64,000 nucleotides of DNA from Mucilaginibacter tolerans (GTDB lineage Bacteria; Bacteroidota; Bacteroidia; Sphingobacteriales; Sphingobacteriaceae). Under the pieces are notes generated by a model that worked only from the letters and a program-made list of their open reading frames with translations, searched no databases and was not told the origin of the DNA. Numbering within the stretch: position 1 is the first letter of the stretch; each line of letters begins with the position of its first letter. The stretch is taken from contig NZ_JAUMKB010000002.1 of assembly GCF_030519375.1 (NCBI RefSeq), forward strand, positions 62,001-126,000, in the 5' to 3' direction. The position numbers and the translations under genes were made by a program. Positions 34,126 to 42,245 of this stretch are shown here, piece by piece.

Positions 34126-36294
34126 TTAGTTTACCTTTTGTTTACTGGCCTCGCGGTCTGATTCAAGGATAATCAAATCCATCTTCTTTGGCTTTGGGAG
34201 GCTTATGTAAAATGTGGTGCCCTTTCCGGCCTTACTTTCGAACCAAATTTTGCCCTGATGTTTTTCAATGATCTGTTTACAAATAGAAAGTCCTAGCCCA
34301 AACGATTTCTCGCCAATAGTGCCGGCCCGCTTGGCATCGGTAAACATATTGAACACTTTATCTTTCATCTCGTCGGGAATGCCAATTCCATGATCAGTTA
34401 CGGATATTTGTACCTGAGTTGATTCATTGATACACTTCAGGCGGATAGTTTCGCCTACAGGACTGAATTTTATGGCATTACTGATCAGGTTGCTTATCAC
34501 GCGCCATATCATTTCACGATTGATATATAATTGTTCAATTGAACTTAATGGATCTAAAATGATTTCCTGATGCTTTTCCGAAGCTTTAAATCTTAATAAT
34601 TCGATACTGTTGTTTAACAATGAATTCACTTCAACCAGTTGCTTTTTCAGAGCAGTTGAGGTGGTGTTTGTTGCTTCCAGAATCTCGTTGATCAGTTCAA
34701 GCGTATCCGATGAGGTATCTTTAATAATCTTTAATTGATATTGCAGATCGGTATCATACGCTGTTTCTTCCACCATAATACTGGTTAATGAAGCTATGCC
34801 TCCAAGTGGGTTTCGCAAATCATGCGCTACTGTACGCAAAATGCGGTCTTTCTCACGGCTACTGTTCTTAATTTCGTCAAGTGCTTTTTCCAGATCTTTC
34901 TTTTGCGAATTGATCTCCTTGTTTAGATTTTTTACTGTAATTACATCCAATTTCGATCTGCTCCAGTTGCGCCAAACCAGAAATATGATCGCAATAGCCA
35001 TCAACGCAGAGATAATAGCTACAGACAGATAAATTTTCTGCAGTTTATTATTGTTGCTCAGATTTTCAATTTCGTATTGTTTTTCAAAATTTGCTAACTG
35101 CTGGTTTACATCGCTTTCTTTTAATGTACTCAGTCTCTTAATGGCCGAATCCTTAAATACATTATAATGCTGAATATAGGTCAAAGCTTTAACAGCGTCT
35201 TTTTTCTCCAGGTAATATGCTCCCATGAGCCTGTTCCAGTCAATTTCAGCATCCGGATTACTTAAAACATCCAATTGTTTGCGCAGGCTGAGCAGTTGCT
35301 TATATAAGGAATCTCTTTTATGTTGATTGTAATAGATCTGTGCCAGTTTAATTTCGGATGATTGCGCATCACGGTTATCGCCACCTTTCTTTAAGTTGAT
35401 AGCAATGCTTTTTCTTAGTAACCCCTTAGCCTTGTCATACTGTTTACTCATGATAAGTGCTTCAGCTTTATTACCATAGATCACCCCCCTGGCCATATCC
35501 AGCATATCAGCTCTGTTTTTGAAACGATCGATGTTACTATTAACGAATGCAAGGGCTTTATCAAAATAGAAAACAGCACTATCCAAATTGCCATTATGTC
35601 TGTAGCTTATTGCTATGTTATCTAGTAATTCCTGACGACGATAGAAAGTTGGAAAATCGTCTTTCCCATTATCCGGTATCGACAGGTTTTGAGCATAACT
35701 ATCTTTAAAATATTGTGCCGCCTGTTTGTAGTGAGCCTGCTTGTACATAATCATACCCATTCGGTAAGTATAATCAGACAAGGATACTTTATTCAGGTAG
35801 CTTTTTGCAATAAGGTAGCCCTGAAAATAACATTGATACGAATCATTATATTGGTTCAGGCTAAAATAGGTGTCACCTTTCGCATAATTCGCCTCGGCAA
35901 AGTTTGACACATACTGTTGTTTACTAACACTTTGTTGTGCTGTGGCGAGCATGCTATCTGCAAACGCCAGGGCAAGCTTATAATTGCCTTTAGTTTTTTG
36001 CTGATAAACATAATGAAAGCCAAAATATCGGAACCGGTCATTTAGGTTTGGATTTTTGATATGGGCAAATGCTGAGTCGAGATAGTACATCCCACGGGCC
36101 GGTTGATTAAAATCAAAATAATGGGTAGTGTTTGCAAAAACGGGCTTAAAAGCATCAGAAAACTCACTAGCTTCTGTGTTTTTTTTGTTGCAAGAAATGA
36201 TCAGGAAAGAGAAAAAATATAAAAACAAGCTTGCCAGGCACATACCTACGGTAAGCGGGAACGACTTGTTTTTGGTTTTTAATAAAAGCATCAA
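34126..36294 (-). CDS. TPR-containing sensor histidine kinase with lipobox-like N terminus
   Basis: This 722-residue protein has an N-terminal hydrophobic segment ending LIISC (C35), resembling a lipobox. A long periplasmic TPR region follows (about residues 50-400), then one transmembrane helix (about 420-445, YLSVAIISALMAIAIIFLVW) and a coiled coil. The HisKA domain carries the phosphoacceptor in VAHDLRNPLGG (about 489). The HATPase domain has N-box NLISNAIKFSP, G1 DHGIGIP and G2 FGLGLSICKQII. It senses an unknown signal. No response regulator is adjacent, so it is an orphan; pairing with the NtrC-type regulator at 28.5 kb is only a possibility. Confidence 0.9.
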   Translation of the reverse strand: MMLLLKTKNKSFPLTVGMCLASLFLYFFSFLIISCNKKNTEASEFSDAFKPVFANTTHYFDFNQPARGMYYLDSAFAHIKNPNLNDRFRYFGFHYVYQQKTKGNYKLALAFADSMLATAQQSVSKQQYVSNFAEANYAKGDTYFSLNQYNDSYQCYFQGYLIAKSYLNKVSLSDYTYRMGMIMYKQAHYKQAAQYFKDSYAQNLSIPDNGKDDFPTFYRRQELLDNIAISYRHNGNLDSAVFYFDKALAFVNSNIDRFKNRADMLDMARGVIYGNKAEALIMSKQYDKAKGLLRKSIAINLKKGGDNRDAQSSEIKLAQIYYNQHKRDSLYKQLLSLRKQLDVLSNPDAEIDWNRLMGAYYLEKKDAVKALTYIQHYNVFKDSAIKRLSTLKESDVNQQLANFEKQYEIENLSNNNKLQKIYLSVAIISALMAIAIIFLVWRNWSRSKLDVITVKNLNKEINSQKKDLEKALDEIKNSSREKDRILRTVAHDLRNPLGGIASLTSIMVEETAYDTDLQYQLKIIKDTSSDTLELINEILEATNTTSTALKKQLVEVNSLLNNSIELLRFKASEKHQEIILDPLSSIEQLYINREMIWRVISNLISNAIKFSPVGETIRLKCINESTQVQISVTDHGIGIPDEMKDKVFNMFTDAKRAGTIGEKSFGLGLSICKQIIEKHQGKIWFESKAGKGTTFYISLPKPKKMDLIILESDREASKQKVN

Positions 36295-36379
36295 TAGAGA
36301 GTCCTAACCACGCCCTTATACGCAGAAGGAGAAGATGTTGTTATGATTTAAAGGGGTTTTTGACTAATTATCAAAAATG

Positions 36380-37561
36380 TTACTTAAAAGCATCTTCGCC
36401 GGTAATGTCCATGCCGGTTATTAATAAATGAATGTCATGTGTGCCTTCATAGGTAATTACCGATTCAAGGTTCATCATATGGCGCATGATGGAATACTCA
36501 CCTGTGATACCCATTCCGCCTAATATTTGTCTCGCTTCCCGGGCTATGTTTATCGCAGTTTCCACACTGTTACGTTTAGCCATCGATATTTGGGCAGGGG
36601 TGGCCCTGTTCTCATTCTTTAAAGTTCCTAACCGCCAAACCAGTAGCTGTGCCTTGGTTATCTCAGTGATCATTTCCGCAAGCTTTTTTTGTTGTAGCTG
36701 GAAACCGGCTATTGGTCTACCAAACTGTACCCGCTCTTTGGCATAACGCAATGCGGTATCGTAACAATCCATGGCGGCGCCTATCGCTCCCCATGAAATG
36801 CCATATCGAGCCTGATTTAGACAACCAAGGGGGCCTTTTAACCCTGAAACATTAGGAAAAATATTATTTTTTGGAACTTTTACATTATCAAATACTAACT
36901 CACCTGTGGCAGAAGCCCTTAAAGACCACTTATTGTGTGTTTCGGGGGTGCTGAAGCCTTCCATACCACGCTCTACCACCATTCCGCGGATCTTTCCGCT
37001 TTCGTCTTTTGCCCAAACTACGGCAATATCTGCAAATGGGGAATTAGATATCCACATTTTGGCCCCATTTAAAACGTAATGATCGCCTGCATCTTTAATA
37101 TTAGTGACCATACCGCTCGGATTTGAGCCATGATCAGGTTCGGTAAGTCCGAAACAACCCATTAATTCACCGGTAGCTAGCTTAGGCAGGTATTTCATTT
37201 TTTGTTCTTCCGAACCGTAAGCATAAATAGGGTACATTACCAGCGAACCCTGCACTGATGCCGTTGAACGGATACCTGAGTCACCACGCTCAATTTCCTG
37301 CATAATAATGCCGTAAGAAATATAATCTAATCCGGCACCGCCATATTCTGCAGGTATGGTTGGACCAAAGGCACCTATTTCAGCTAATCCTTTTAATAAT
37401 TGCTTCGGGAATTGCGCTTTTTGAGCATAATCCTCAATAATCGGACTTATTTCTTTTTTAACCCAGTCGCGTACACTTGCACGTATTAGTTTGTGCTCAT
37501 CAGTTAGTAATTCATCAACAAGAAAGTAATCAGGAGCTTCAAATAGGTCTGTTTTTGCCAT
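36380..37561 (-). CDS. gcdH: Acyl-CoA dehydrogenase, glutaryl-CoA dehydrogenase type
   Basis: The 393-residue protein has the full acyl-CoA dehydrogenase fold: GAFGPTIPAEYGGAGLDYISYG in the N-terminal helical domain, GCFGLTEPDHGSNPSG in the beta domain with FAD contacts, and AYARERVQFGRPIAGFQ-like AKERVQFGRPIAGFQLQQ in the C-terminal domain. The motif YEGTHDIHLLITGMDITG, carrying the catalytic glutamate, is the pattern of glutaryl-CoA dehydrogenases. RSTASVQGSLVMYPIY also fits that subgroup. It oxidises and decarboxylates glutaryl-CoA to crotonyl-CoA in lysine/tryptophan breakdown, passing electrons to ETF (etfBA at 4.5 kb). A TATCTTTG box lies 19 nt upstream. Confidence 0.9.
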   Translation of the reverse strand: MAKTDLFEAPDYFLVDELLTDEHKLIRASVRDWVKKEISPIIEDYAQKAQFPKQLLKGLAEIGAFGPTIPAEYGGAGLDYISYGIIMQEIERGDSGIRSTASVQGSLVMYPIYAYGSEEQKMKYLPKLATGELMGCFGLTEPDHGSNPSGMVTNIKDAGDHYVLNGAKMWISNSPFADIAVVWAKDESGKIRGMVVERGMEGFSTPETHNKWSLRASATGELVFDNVKVPKNNIFPNVSGLKGPLGCLNQARYGISWGAIGAAMDCYDTALRYAKERVQFGRPIAGFQLQQKKLAEMITEITKAQLLVWRLGTLKNENRATPAQISMAKRNSVETAINIAREARQILGGMGITGEYSIMRHMMNLESVITYEGTHDIHLLITGMDITGEDAFK

Positions 37562-37580
37562 AATGATACAATTGGTGAGG

Positions 37581-37588
37581 CAAAGATA
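37581..37588 (-). promoter_or_regulatory. Putative -7 box (TATCTTTG) for gcdH
   Basis: Exact TAnnTTTG match on the minus strand, 19 nt before the gcdH ATG. The octamer palindrome begins 6 bp upstream and so covers the expected -33 region. Confidence 0.55.
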
Positions 37589-37594
37589 GATGTT

Positions 37595-37688
37595 TAGTCC
37601 GAAAGTCCGCGTAAGTCGGAAAGTCAGTGAGACAGCATTCAGTTAAATAATCTTCCGGACTTATGCGGACTTTCGGACTTTCCGACTA
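37595..37688. repeat. Octamer-unit palindrome between divergent promoters (element D)
   Basis: The left arm (37595-37629) contains repeats of the form AGTCCGAA / AGTCGGAA. The right arm (37655-37688) contains GGACTTTC-type repeats. The unit spacing is 8 nt with one 10-nt step in each arm, and the arms are complementary over about 24 nt with two mismatches. It lies between the -7 boxes of gcdH and folB, which face away from each other, so it cannot be a simple terminator. Confidence 0.7.
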
Positions 37689-37695
37689 TTAAAAC

Positions 37696-37703
37696 TAAAT
37701 TTG
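37696..37703 (+). promoter_or_regulatory. Putative -7 box (TAAATTTG) 4 nt before folB ATG
   Basis: The order is TAAATTTG-ACCC-ATG. Exact consensus match; it implies a leaderless folB transcript. The upstream region is the right arm of element D. Confidence 0.6.
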
Positions 37704-37707
37704 ACCC

Positions 37708-38067
37708 ATGATCACAGTAGCAATACACGGCGCTGAGTTTTTTGCAAAACATGGATATTATCCCGAAGAGCAACTTTTAGGATGCAAGTTTTTGGTGGAT
37801 ATTACGGTGGATTTTACACCGGCAGACGAGTTGAAAAAGGATAGTCTGGCCAATACAGTAAACTATGAGCAATTGTACAACATCGCCAGTCGTCAGATGC
37901 AGCATCCAAGGAAACTGATTGAAACTTTAGGGGAGGCTATAATAAATGATATCAGAACTGCGTACCCTTATATCGAAAAGGCAGAGGTGATCATCAAGAA
38001 GAAACATCCTCCTATGCCCGGGCCGGTTGATCATACAAGCGTTACAATTACCTATGCAAAACCATAA
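37708..38067 (+). CDS. folB: Dihydroneopterin aldolase
   Basis: The 119-residue protein has the FolB fold and motifs: ITVAIHGAEFFAKHGYYPEE (substrate-binding strand and loop), the glutamate-containing TVNYEQLYNIASRQM, LIETLGEAIINDI, and the C-terminal VIIKKKHPPMPGPVDHTSV, which contains the catalytic lysine. It converts dihydroneopterin to 6-hydroxymethyl-dihydropterin in folate synthesis. The length is normal. Its stop codon is 1 bp from the start of the FAD-linked oxidase gene, so the two are likely co-transcribed although their functions are unrelated. Confidence 0.94.
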   Translation: MITVAIHGAEFFAKHGYYPEEQLLGCKFLVDITVDFTPADELKKDSLANTVNYEQLYNIASRQMQHPRKLIETLGEAIINDIRTAYPYIEKAEVIIKKKHPPMPGPVDHTSVTITYAKP

Positions 38068-38068
38068 A

Positions 38069-39466
38069 ATGGAATTTAATAAAATAACTGTCGAGCTGTT
38101 ATCGGCCATCAAGGCTATTGTTGGTGGAGATGCTGTGATAGCGGAGCGTGAAGAGATGGAAGAATATAGTCACGATGAGACCGAAGATTTAACCTATTAC
38201 CCTGAAATAGTGGTTAAGGCCGGGTCGACAGAGGAAGTTTCGGCATTGATGAGGCTTTGTAACCAGCATCTGATACCAGTAACACCAAGAGGAGCGGGAA
38301 CAGGGTTAAGTGGTGGCGCATTGCCAATAAAGGGGGGCGTACTTTTGTCGATGGAGCGATTTAACAGGATTCTGCATATTGACGAAGGAAATCTGCAGGC
38401 TACAGTTGAACCGGGTGTGATCACCGAAGTTTTTATGGATGCCGTTGCCGAGAGAGGTTTACTTTATCCTGTTGACCCGGCAAGTAAAGGTAGTTGCTTT
38501 ATAGGCGGCAATGTGTCTCATGGTTCTGGTGGACCGAGGGTGGTCAAATATGGCACAATCCGCGAATATATCCTGAATCTGCAAGTAGTTTTGCCAGACG
38601 GGGAGATTATCTGGACCGGTGCAAACACTTTAAAATATGCCTCAGGTTATAATTTGACCCAATTGATGATCGGTTCTGAAGGCACTTTGGGTATTATCAC
38701 CAAAATTGTAGTTAAACTAATACCAAGACCTACGCAGGATGCCTTGTTGCTGGCTTCCTTTGGTAATAACGAGATGGCCTGCGCTGCGGTGTCAGCTATA
38801 TTCAGGGCCGGAATTGTTCCGTCAGCTTTAGAGTTTATGGAACGAACAGGAGTAGAATGGGTGATAGAGCATGATGATATTAGCTTTGATTTGAAAGACG
38901 GTATAGAGGCGTTTTTACTAATTGAAGTAGATGGCACCAACCAGGATGTGATCTTCTCTGATTGTGAAAAAATCAATGAAGTCTTGGAGCAGTTTGATTG
39001 TAAAGATGTACTGTTTGCCGATTCATCAGCTCAAAAAGAGGAATTCTGGCGTTTACGTCGTACCATGGCTGTGTCGGTAAAATCAAACTCCATTTACAAA
39101 GAAGAAGACACCGTGGTACCGCGCGCTCAACTACCACAATTAATTAAAGGGATAAAAGAGATAGGTGTCAAATATGGCTTTGAATCAGTTTGTTATGGCC
39201 ACGCAGGGGATGGTAATTTGCATGTAAATATAATAAAAGGCAACATGAGTGACGATGCCTGGCATAATCAGCTGAAAGACGGTATTCGTGAGATATTTGA
39301 GCTAACAGTATCTTTAGGCGGCACGCTATCCGGCGAACATGGGATCGGCCTGGTTCAGAAAGAGTTTATGCCGGTTAAATTCACCGATAGACATTTTGCA
39401 TTATGGCGTGGTATAAAAAAAGTGTTTGATCCAAACGGAATTCTAAATCCCGGTAAAATATTTTGA
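38069..39466 (+). CDS. FAD-linked oxidase, glycolate/D-lactate dehydrogenase type (GlcD-like)
   Basis: The ATG at 38069 gives MEFNKITVELLSAIKAIVGG and 465 residues; the frame is open 14 codons upstream through the end of folB. The PCMH-type FAD domain shows TPRGAGTGLSGGALPIKGGV and DPASKGSCFIGGNVSHGSGG. The C-terminal FAD-oxidase domain ends in GHAGDGNLHVNI and GEHGIGLVQKEFM. The family oxidises 2-hydroxy acids such as glycolate or D-lactate, passing electrons to quinone or cytochrome. No GlcE/GlcF partner lies nearby, so D-lactate dehydrogenase activity may be more likely. It follows folB by 1 bp. Confidence 0.88.
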   Translation: MEFNKITVELLSAIKAIVGGDAVIAEREEMEEYSHDETEDLTYYPEIVVKAGSTEEVSALMRLCNQHLIPVTPRGAGTGLSGGALPIKGGVLLSMERFNRILHIDEGNLQATVEPGVITEVFMDAVAERGLLYPVDPASKGSCFIGGNVSHGSGGPRVVKYGTIREYILNLQVVLPDGEIIWTGANTLKYASGYNLTQLMIGSEGTLGIITKIVVKLIPRPTQDALLLASFGNNEMACAAVSAIFRAGIVPSALEFMERTGVEWVIEHDDISFDLKDGIEAFLLIEVDGTNQDVIFSDCEKINEVLEQFDCKDVLFADSSAQKEEFWRLRRTMAVSVKSNSIYKEEDTVVPRAQLPQLIKGIKEIGVKYGFESVCYGHAGDGNLHVNIIKGNMSDDAWHNQLKDGIREIFELTVSLGGTLSGEHGIGLVQKEFMPVKFTDRHFALWRGIKKVFDPNGILNPGKIF

Positions 39467-39518
39467 TGCAATTTTGGGATTAAGTGATTTTATAATAAAT
39501 TGAATAAAAAATCGGCAA

Positions 39519-40151
39519 TTGAAAAGCTTAGAGTTTGATATTTCATCCGGCGACCTTATAAAAGTGGCTTTAGCGGTATTCTGTGGTTCTGTTATGGGTT
39601 TGGAACGTCAATACAAAAACAAAACGGCCGGTTTCCGTACTATTATCCTGATCTGTCTTGGCTCAACCATTTTCACCATGATCTCACAACGTGCAGGCCA
39701 GGGAGTAAACATCAATCTGGTTACAGGTGTTGGTTTTATTGGGGCAGGAGTAATATTTAAGGACAATATTTCTGTCAATGGACTTACTACAGCTGCAGTG
39801 ATCTGGGTTGCCGCTGCTATCGGAATGGCCAATGGTTCAGGTAATTATATGCTGGCAATTATCTCCACCTTTATAACACTGATCGTATTAATTATTTTCC
39901 ACTTTTTTGAAAACTACCTGGACAATATCCATCACGAAAAGCTTTTATCACTGGTATTCGATGATGATGATTTTGAAAACCTGAAAATGGTAGAAGATAT
40001 TATCCAAAAACAAAAACTCGGAGCGGAAACAAGGCTGGTTAATAAAAAAGACGGTTGTTTGCAGGCGACTATTTTTGTTACCGGACGTAAAAAACATATC
40101 GCCAAGCTGAACGAAACGCTTTTGACAATAAAAGAATTAAGATCATTTTAG
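39519..40151 (+). CDS. MgtC/SapB family membrane protein
   Basis: The 210-residue protein has the MgtC pattern: LIKVALAVFCGSVMGLERQYKNKTAGFRTIILICLGST, then TGVGFIGAGVIFKDN and LTTAAVIWVAAAIGMANGSGNY, with five helices. A cytoplasmic domain of about 70 residues follows. The family modulates the F1Fo ATPase or Mg2+ homeostasis in pathogens; its role in Bacteroidota is unknown. Translation appears to start at TTG (39519), because the frame has a stop 18 bp upstream and the first ATG would remove the first helix. It follows the GlcD-like gene by 52 bp. Confidence 0.85.
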   Translation: MKSLEFDISSGDLIKVALAVFCGSVMGLERQYKNKTAGFRTIILICLGSTIFTMISQRAGQGVNINLVTGVGFIGAGVIFKDNISVNGLTTAAVIWVAAAIGMANGSGNYMLAIISTFITLIVLIIFHFFENYLDNIHHEKLLSLVFDDDDFENLKMVEDIIQKQKLGAETRLVNKKDGCLQATIFVTGRKKHIAKLNETLLTIKELRSF

Positions 40152-40175
40152 CCTGACCCTAAACCTATTTCAGGC

Positions 40176-40215
40176 CATTTACACATTCACACAATTGCAA
40201 ATTTGCAAATCAATT
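40176..40215. repeat. One-armed octamer element (element H)
   Basis: Five tandem degenerate 8-nt units (CATTTACA, CATTCACA, CAATTGCA, AATTTGCA and a partial) run into the stop codon of the thioesterase gene. The units match those of element F before nfu, so the two loci share a unit although only one arm is present here. Confidence 0.55.
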
Positions 40216-40656
40216 TGTATTCAATATCATCCTCGGCTCATCATAAGCAATCATGCGGGCTCGTTGTTCTGTGGGAATCTTCACTGATTTGTGCATAGTG
40301 TAATCATAGCTGATGCAAACGGTTTTGCCAGTAGTACAAATTTCTTCAGTATCGCCATTTACCTTCACCAAAACGTGCATAACATCAAAGCTACTGTTGC
40401 CGATGCGGGTGGTGCGTACATAACAAACTATCTCATCTTCCCTTAAAATAGGCTTCAGGTAGTTGATCTCTGATCGTGCCAGGATAATGCCGTTGTGGTT
40501 CCAATCCCATTTTACGACATCACGCCAATAGTTCGACCGCGCTATTTCGAAATAGGTTAAATAGACAGCGTTGTTCACATGCCCATAAGCGTCAAGATCT
40601 GAGAAGCGGATGGGAATCATGGTTTTATATTTATAATCTGCTAAATTTTCGCTCAT
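40210..40656 (-). CDS. Acyl-CoA thioesterase, 4-hydroxybenzoyl-CoA thioesterase (YbgC-like) fold
   Basis: The 148-residue hotdog-fold protein has the 4HBT signature IRFSDLDAYGHVNNAVYLTYFEIAR, whose Asp is catalytic in the YbgC/FcbC group. The strands that follow (GIILARSEINYLKPILREDEIVCYVRT) fit the core. It should hydrolyse acyl-CoA thioesters in the cytoplasm; the chain length is unknown. The stop codon lies inside a degenerate octamer repeat. Upstream, between it and hsp20, there is a 140-bp divergent region with direct GTCTTAAAT repeats. No exact TAnnTTTG box was found for it. Confidence 0.87.
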   Translation of the reverse strand: MSENLADYKYKTMIPIRFSDLDAYGHVNNAVYLTYFEIARSNYWRDVVKWDWNHNGIILARSEINYLKPILREDEIVCYVRTTRIGNSSFDVMHVLVKVNGDTEEICTTGKTVCISYDYTMHKSVKIPTEQRARMIAYDEPRMILNTN

Positions 40657-40742
40657 TTTATGTCATTATGTCTGTCTTAAATCAAATCAATCAGACACAA
40701 TGTCTTAAATTGATGATTTTTAACACTTGGTATAACAGTTGA

Positions 40743-40796
40743 TTTATCCTCCCCGAAGTTAATAAAACTAACATAAGAAATTCTGGAGGATATAAA
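40743..40796 (+). promoter_or_regulatory. Hairpin that can mask the hsp20 ribosome-binding site (candidate RNA thermometer)
   Basis: TTTATCCTCC at 40743-40752 is complementary to GGAGGAT at 40785-40791 (7 consecutive pairs), extended by TTT/AAA across a 2-nt bulge. The intervening 32 nt contain a smaller GTTA/TAAC stem. GGAGG lies 9 nt before the ATG, so the hairpin would bury it. The arrangement resembles ROSE/fourU-type thermometers of small heat-shock genes. Confidence 0.5.
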
Positions 40797-40798
40797 TT

Positions 40799-41236
40799 AT
40801 GACACTTGTAAAATTCAATAACGGTCACAGAAATGCAGTAAACCCTTGGTTTAATGATGTATTTGATACTTTGTTTAATGATTCAGTTTTAAACGACAGG
40901 TTTGTTACTAAAACCCCTGCCGTTAACATTGCAGAAACTGAAAATGAATTCCAAATCGAATTGGCTGCACCAGGCTTAAAGAAAGAAGATTTTAAGATCA
41001 ACCTTGACAAAAACGTATTAAGCGTATCTGCTGAAAAGAAAGCTGAAAATGTAGAAGAAGGTAAGAAATACAGCAAACGCGAATACAGCTACAGCTCATT
41101 TGTAAGATCGTTCACCTTACCTGAAGTAGCTGACCAGGCTAAAATTGAAGCTGAATATACCGATGGTATCCTGAAGCTGAATGTAGCCAAGAAAGAAGAA
41201 GCTAAGGCACAAAGCAGAGAAATCTCTGTAAAATAA
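40799..41236 (+). CDS. Small heat shock protein, Hsp20 family
   Basis: The 145-residue protein has the alpha-crystallin domain (about residues 38-138): VNIAETENEFQIELAAPGLKKEDFKINLDKNVLSVSAEK, then KYSKREYSYSSFVRSFTLPEVADQAKIEAEYTDGILKLNVAKKEE. The C terminus carries the I-x-V anchor (EISVK) used for oligomer assembly. It is an ATP-independent holdase that binds unfolding proteins during heat or other stress. A consensus Shine-Dalgarno (GGAGG, 9 nt before ATG) is present, uncommon in this phylum, and it can pair with an upstream complementary stretch. Two hairpins follow the gene. Confidence 0.94.
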   Translation: MTLVKFNNGHRNAVNPWFNDVFDTLFNDSVLNDRFVTKTPAVNIAETENEFQIELAAPGLKKEDFKINLDKNVLSVSAEKKAENVEEGKKYSKREYSYSSFVRSFTLPEVADQAKIEAEYTDGILKLNVAKKEEAKAQSREISVK

Positions 41237-41317
41237 TTTTTCCCGGGTGCCAAGAGCAGTGAGATTAAATGTTGTGATTTGGTAGAATAGCTTGAGGCCC
41301 CGGAAAAATATAAAAGT

Positions 41318-41351
41318 CCGGAAAGCATAACGACACTTTCCGGCCGGTTTT
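41318..41351 (+). terminator. First hairpin after hsp20
   Basis: 8-bp perfect stem CCGGAAAG/CTTTCCGG with a 10-nt loop, followed by CCGGTTTTAAAAG. The T-run is short, so termination may be partial. A stronger terminator lies 45 bp on. Confidence 0.55.
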
Positions 41352-41393
41352 AAAAGATCGTTTTCATAAGTAAGTTGTTGGTTTAGTTTGATT

Positions 41394-41425
41394 AGGCCGT
41401 TCCGGATTCCGGAGCGGCCTTTTTT
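41394..41425 (+). terminator. Strong intrinsic terminator downstream of hsp20
   Basis: Stem of 12 bp with one G-U pair (AGGCCGTTCCGG / CCGGAGCGGCCT), 3-nt loop, followed by a run of T. It lies 9 bp before the stop codon of the convergent GlsB-like gene. Confidence 0.85.
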
Positions 41426-41433
41426 GTATACGA

Positions 41434-41679
41434 TCAGGATCTTCCTTTTATCAATCGTACTATCCAAACCAGGATAACCGCCCCGATAAATGCGGTGACA
41501 ATGTACCCAATGCTGCCACCTGAATGGATATGAAACCATCCTAAAACATGGCCTCCTAGCCAACCGCCAATAAGCCCTAAAATGATATCAACAATAATTC
41601 CGTATCCACCGCCCTTCATCACCTGACCGGCTAACCAGCCTGCAATGCCTCCCAGTAAAATCGTCCATAATAAGCTCAT
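41434..41679 (-). CDS. GlsB/YeaQ/YmgE family membrane protein
   Basis: The 81-residue protein is nearly all hydrophobic: three helices with glycine-rich faces (LLWTILLGGIAGWLAGQVM, IIVDIILGLIGGWLGGHVLG, GSIGYIVTAFIGAVILVWIVR). This is the transglycosylase-associated/GlsB pattern; members are linked to general or envelope stress in several bacteria, without a known molecular function. Its neighbour is hsp20, convergent, so both may belong to stress responses. A polar WFHIHSGGS loop separates helices 2 and 3. The assignment is firm at family level only. Confidence 0.88.
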   Translation of the reverse strand: MSLLWTILLGGIAGWLAGQVMKGGGYGIIVDIILGLIGGWLGGHVLGWFHIHSGGSIGYIVTAFIGAVILVWIVRLIKGRS

Positions 41680-41807
41680 GATTTTTTAAATTTAAGTGTG
41701 ACAAGAAATAATTGGTTCGGTCTGCACAGGTCGCAGATTTCAATCTAATATAACTATATCGCCGGTATTATCAATATGCTTATTTTAGGTCATCAATATT
41801 CAATCCT

Positions 41808-42218
41808 ATGGATACCATCACCGAATCAAACAAAAAGGTGGTCGATACCTTTTTTATGGCGTTGGAAACCCAGCAATTTGATCTTTTGAAAAATATTTTT
41901 GCGCCAGATGGGAAGCAACTTAATCCTTATGCTCCCGACGGGTTTCCGAAAAGTTTTAATGGATCAGAAGGTATCTACAAACAATACAGTGGGTTAACGG
42001 CTAATTTTGGCAAGATGCTATTCCCGCGAAAAATTTACGCTACCGAAGATCCGGATTTCTTTTTTGTACAATTCAGGGGGGAGATTGAGATCAAAGCCGG
42101 CGGTAAATATGAAAATGACTATCTGGGTACATTCAGATTAAAAAATGGAAAAATCATTGAATACACTGAATACTTTAACCAGGTAGTAATGGCCAGAGCA
42201 TTTAATATAAAGCTGTAA
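41808..42218 (+). CDS. NTF2-like (SnoaL-type) protein
   Basis: The 136-residue soluble protein has the SnoaL/NTF2 order: helix KKVVDTFFMALETQQFDLLKNIFAPDGKQLNPY, the loop with FPKSFNGSEGIYKQY, then strands ending in GTFRLKNGKIIEYTEYFNQVVMARAF, the common final motif of ketosteroid-isomerase-like domains. The catalytic role is unclear. It stands alone between a GlsB-like gene and yajQ and is convergent with the latter, 27 bp apart, without a clear terminator. Confidence 0.75.
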   Translation: MDTITESNKKVVDTFFMALETQQFDLLKNIFAPDGKQLNPYAPDGFPKSFNGSEGIYKQYSGLTANFGKMLFPRKIYATEDPDFFFVQFRGEIEIKAGGKYENDYLGTFRLKNGKIIEYTEYFNQVVMARAFNIKL

Positions 42219-42245
42219 ATTACGCCGTCCGCCTTGCATCAACCA

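Noticed and set aside
41117..41563. Minus-strand ORF spanning hsp20 3' end, two terminators and part of the GlsB-like gene
   Set aside because: It crosses strong terminator hairpins and overlaps two well-supported genes.
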